Assembly (NCBI GenBank): GCA_024244705.1 | Contig: JAAEOK010000112.1 | Coordinates: 1 to 64,000 of the forward strand | Length of the DNA stretch: 64,000 nt | Direction: 5' to 3' | Source of the DNA: Alphaproteobacteria bacterium | Lineage (GTDB): Bacteria > Pseudomonadota > Alphaproteobacteria > JAAEOK01 | Shown: positions 62,975-64,000 of the stretch, piece by piece | How the letters are laid out: the number at the start of each line of letters is the position of its first letter | Position numbering within the stretch: position 1 is the first letter of the stretch | Position numbers and translations under genes: made by a program | Notes under the pieces: generated by a model | Seen by the model: the letters and a program-made list of their open reading frames with translations, nothing else | What the model was told of the DNA's origin: nothing | Database searches by the model: none

Positions 62975-63461
62975 CGTCCCGTCATGTCGCCGCTAAAAAG
63001 TTCTCCCCAAACAGCATTATGCCCCCAATCTACACCCAACTTGGCCGCCTTGGATCATGTTCGACGGTCGTTCTTGGGCGAGAACTCGCGGACGCATTCG
63101 ACCCACGCTCGCGTCCGATTTCGCCACAGAGTTTATGCCAATTTACGGTAGAATAAAAGGCCCGGCATACTCCACCGCAGCACCCATCAAAGATTGTGGT
63201 GGCATTGGGGCCGCGACCGGTCACCAACGAAAACGACATCATGCCGCCGAACAGCTCCGGCTCCGCCGCCGTGATGATCGAGGGTTGACTCGCCTTTACG
63301 ATGCCAATCAGGCGCGATAAATCGTCAATTAGCTGCATCCGCCCACAAAACCGTTGATCGGCGCCCTTGCGGTGACCATCATGGCCGAAATTGTGGAAAG
63401 GAACCGGACCTGACCTGGATCAAGGTAACGACACCGGTTACGGTCCAAGAGTCACCGAACA
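62975..63461. other. Gene-free region before the third molybdenum-hydroxylase locus
   Basis: About 490 bases between divergent genes. Reading frames of about 100 codons exist on both strands around 63030-63338 but have no recognisable domain and overlap each other. The element ATTTACGGTAGAAT at 63141-63154 resembles one near 53955. The promoter of the 63462 gene should lie in the right part, but no clear -35/-10 pair is visible. Confidence 0.45.
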
Positions 63462-63944
63462 ATGGTCAGAATCCTAAATATTACGCTCAACGGCCGACCG
63501 CGCGCCGACGCCGTCGGCGATAATGTCCTGCTGCTCGACTATTTGCGCGAGCAGGTCGCCCTGACGGGAACGAAGACCGGCTGCGACGGCGGCGAATGCG
63601 GTGCCTGCACGGTCTTGATCGACGATCGCCCGGTGTTCTCGTGCCTCCGTCTCGCCGCGACCTGCGAGGGAACCAAGATCGACACCATCGAGGCACTCGC
63701 CGATGGCGGGCGTCTGTCGGCGATCCAGCGCGGGTTTCATGAAAAACTGGGAGCCCAATGCGGCTATTGCACGCCCGGTCTCATCATGGCCTCGGAGGGA
63801 TTGCTGCGCCACAATGCGGCGCCGAGCGAGGCGGAAATCCGTGAGGCGTTGGGTAGCAACATTTGCCGCTGCACCGGTTACGTGAAAATTATCGAGGCGG
63901 TGCAATACGCCGCCGGTCTTATCGCGGATGGAGATCGGCCATGA
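63462..63944 (+). CDS. Small [2Fe-2S] subunit of a second molybdenum hydroxylase
   Basis: A 160-residue iron-sulfur protein. The N-terminal cluster motif is TGCDGGECGACTVLIDDRPV followed by SCLRL, and the C-terminal one is CGYCTPGLIMASEGLL with [16 protein letters not shown]; all eight Cys are present. It differs clearly from the coxS at 16363, for example in GTKTGCDGGECGAC, which is closer to 4-hydroxybenzoyl-CoA reductase or xanthine dehydrogenase small subunits. Its stop overlaps the next start by ATGA. Confidence 0.92.
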   Translation: MVRILNITLNGRPRADAVGDNVLLLDYLREQVALTGTKTGCDGGECGACTVLIDDRPVFSCLRLAATCEGTKIDTIEALADGGRLSAIQRGFHEKLGAQCGYCTPGLIMASEGLLRHNAAPSEAEIREALGSNICRCTGYVKIIEAVQYAAGLIADGDRP

Positions 63945-64000
63945 CCGAAGTCGCTCCCGTCAAGTCGATCGGCGGCTATGTTCCCATGGTCGACGGGCCC
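63941..64000 (+). CDS. Start of a molybdopterin-binding large subunit, cut by the window edge
   Basis: Twenty codons are visible, reading MTEVAPVKSIGGYVPMVDGP, from an ATG overlapping the stop of the small-subunit gene. GGYVPMVDG is like the opening of xanthine dehydrogenase/4-hydroxybenzoyl-CoA reductase large subunits (a 'DG..KVTG' block normally follows). Position after a [2Fe-2S] subunit gene supports this. The rest lies outside the window. Confidence 0.75.
   Translation, partial: MTEVAPVKSIGGYVPMVDGP

Noticed and set aside
63030-63338. Possible 102-residue minus-strand protein before the third molybdenum-hydroxylase locus
   Set aside because: No family motif, no clear Shine-Dalgarno and overlapped by an equally long plus-strand frame; kept only as a note in the gene-free region.
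1-64000. CRISPR arrays, prophage modules, replication origin
   Set aside because: No regularly spaced repeats, no cas, capsid, terminase or integrase genes, and no dnaA or repABC-like genes were seen.

Overview
The window looks like a chromosomal stretch of a GC-rich alphaproteobacterium, probably near Rhodospirillales. This rests on gene content and order, not on a marker gene. Supporting features are an NDUFS4-like complex I accessory gene between tRNA-Arg and tRNA-Pro, the alaC-hom-glpX-recJ operon, a class I polyhydroxyalkanoate synthase, form II CoxL-type molybdenum hydroxylases, a TRAP transporter, a Liv-type ABC transporter and SPINDLY/OGT-like TPR glycosyltransferases. There is no rRNA, CRISPR array or prophage block. 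Three tRNAs (Arg-TCT, Pro-TGG, Glu-TTC) all lie on the minus strand with encoded CCA.

Layout. 1-5.4 kb: a YfcC-type permease cut by the window edge, a small Tat-signal protein, two tRNAs around the complex I gene, an O-methyltransferase broken by one stop codon, a secreted DUF192 protein and an AcuC-like deacetylase. 5.4-8.1 kb: a TPP riboswitch followed by an ABC importer for a thiamine pyrimidine precursor (thiZ-thiX-thiY). 8.1-10.5 kb: a tandem universal stress protein and an ion antiporter. 10.5-15.3 kb: a five-gene Liv/HAAT ABC importer on the minus strand, divergent from a nine-gene molybdenum-hydroxylase cluster at 15.6-24.9 kb (CoxG, S, L, M, D, E, two XdhC parts and a molybdopterin-domain/MobA fusion). 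24.9-30 kb: a hydrolase, a membrane heme/[2Fe-2S]/adenylate cyclase gene broken by a one-base frameshift, a TPR protein and an AMP-ligase-like protein lacking key lysines. 30.3-36.2 kb: an orphan second CoxL, a frameshifted membrane glycosyltransferase and a SPINDLY-like glycosyltransferase. 36.2-37.5 kb: an IS5 transposase remnant, a GFA-family gene and a 295-bp MITE-like element with 31-bp inverted termini. 37.6-42.2 kb: an MFS transporter and a TRAP transporter. 42.4-47.9 kb: tRNA-Glu and the recJ/glpX/hom/alaC operon. 48-53.9 kb: an OmpA-type lipoprotein, PhaC, a gamma-carbonic-anhydrase-like protein, ArgC, and S9/L13 with promoter and terminator. 54-61 kb: a thioesterase, three enoyl-CoA hydratase paralogues, a TPR glycosyltransferase, a CoA-binding protein, MetY and CutA. 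61-64 kb: a small unknown protein with a clear promoter, a c-type cytochrome, an SGNH protein and the start of a third molybdenum-hydroxylase locus.

Themes. Three separate molybdenum-hydroxylase loci occur in 64 kb, one complete with maturation genes and facing an ABC importer. The large subunits carry AYRGAGR, the form II signature, so CO is unlikely to be the substrate. Three otherwise well-conserved genes carry single lesions (a TAA for Gln, a one-base loss at a catalytic Asp, a two-base slip in a GC tract); these are either real decay or consensus errors. Two intact genes contain very AT-rich in-frame patches. I found no wholly new system. The best leads are the redox-cyclase lesion, the MITE-like element, the AT-rich patches and the importer/hydroxylase pairing.
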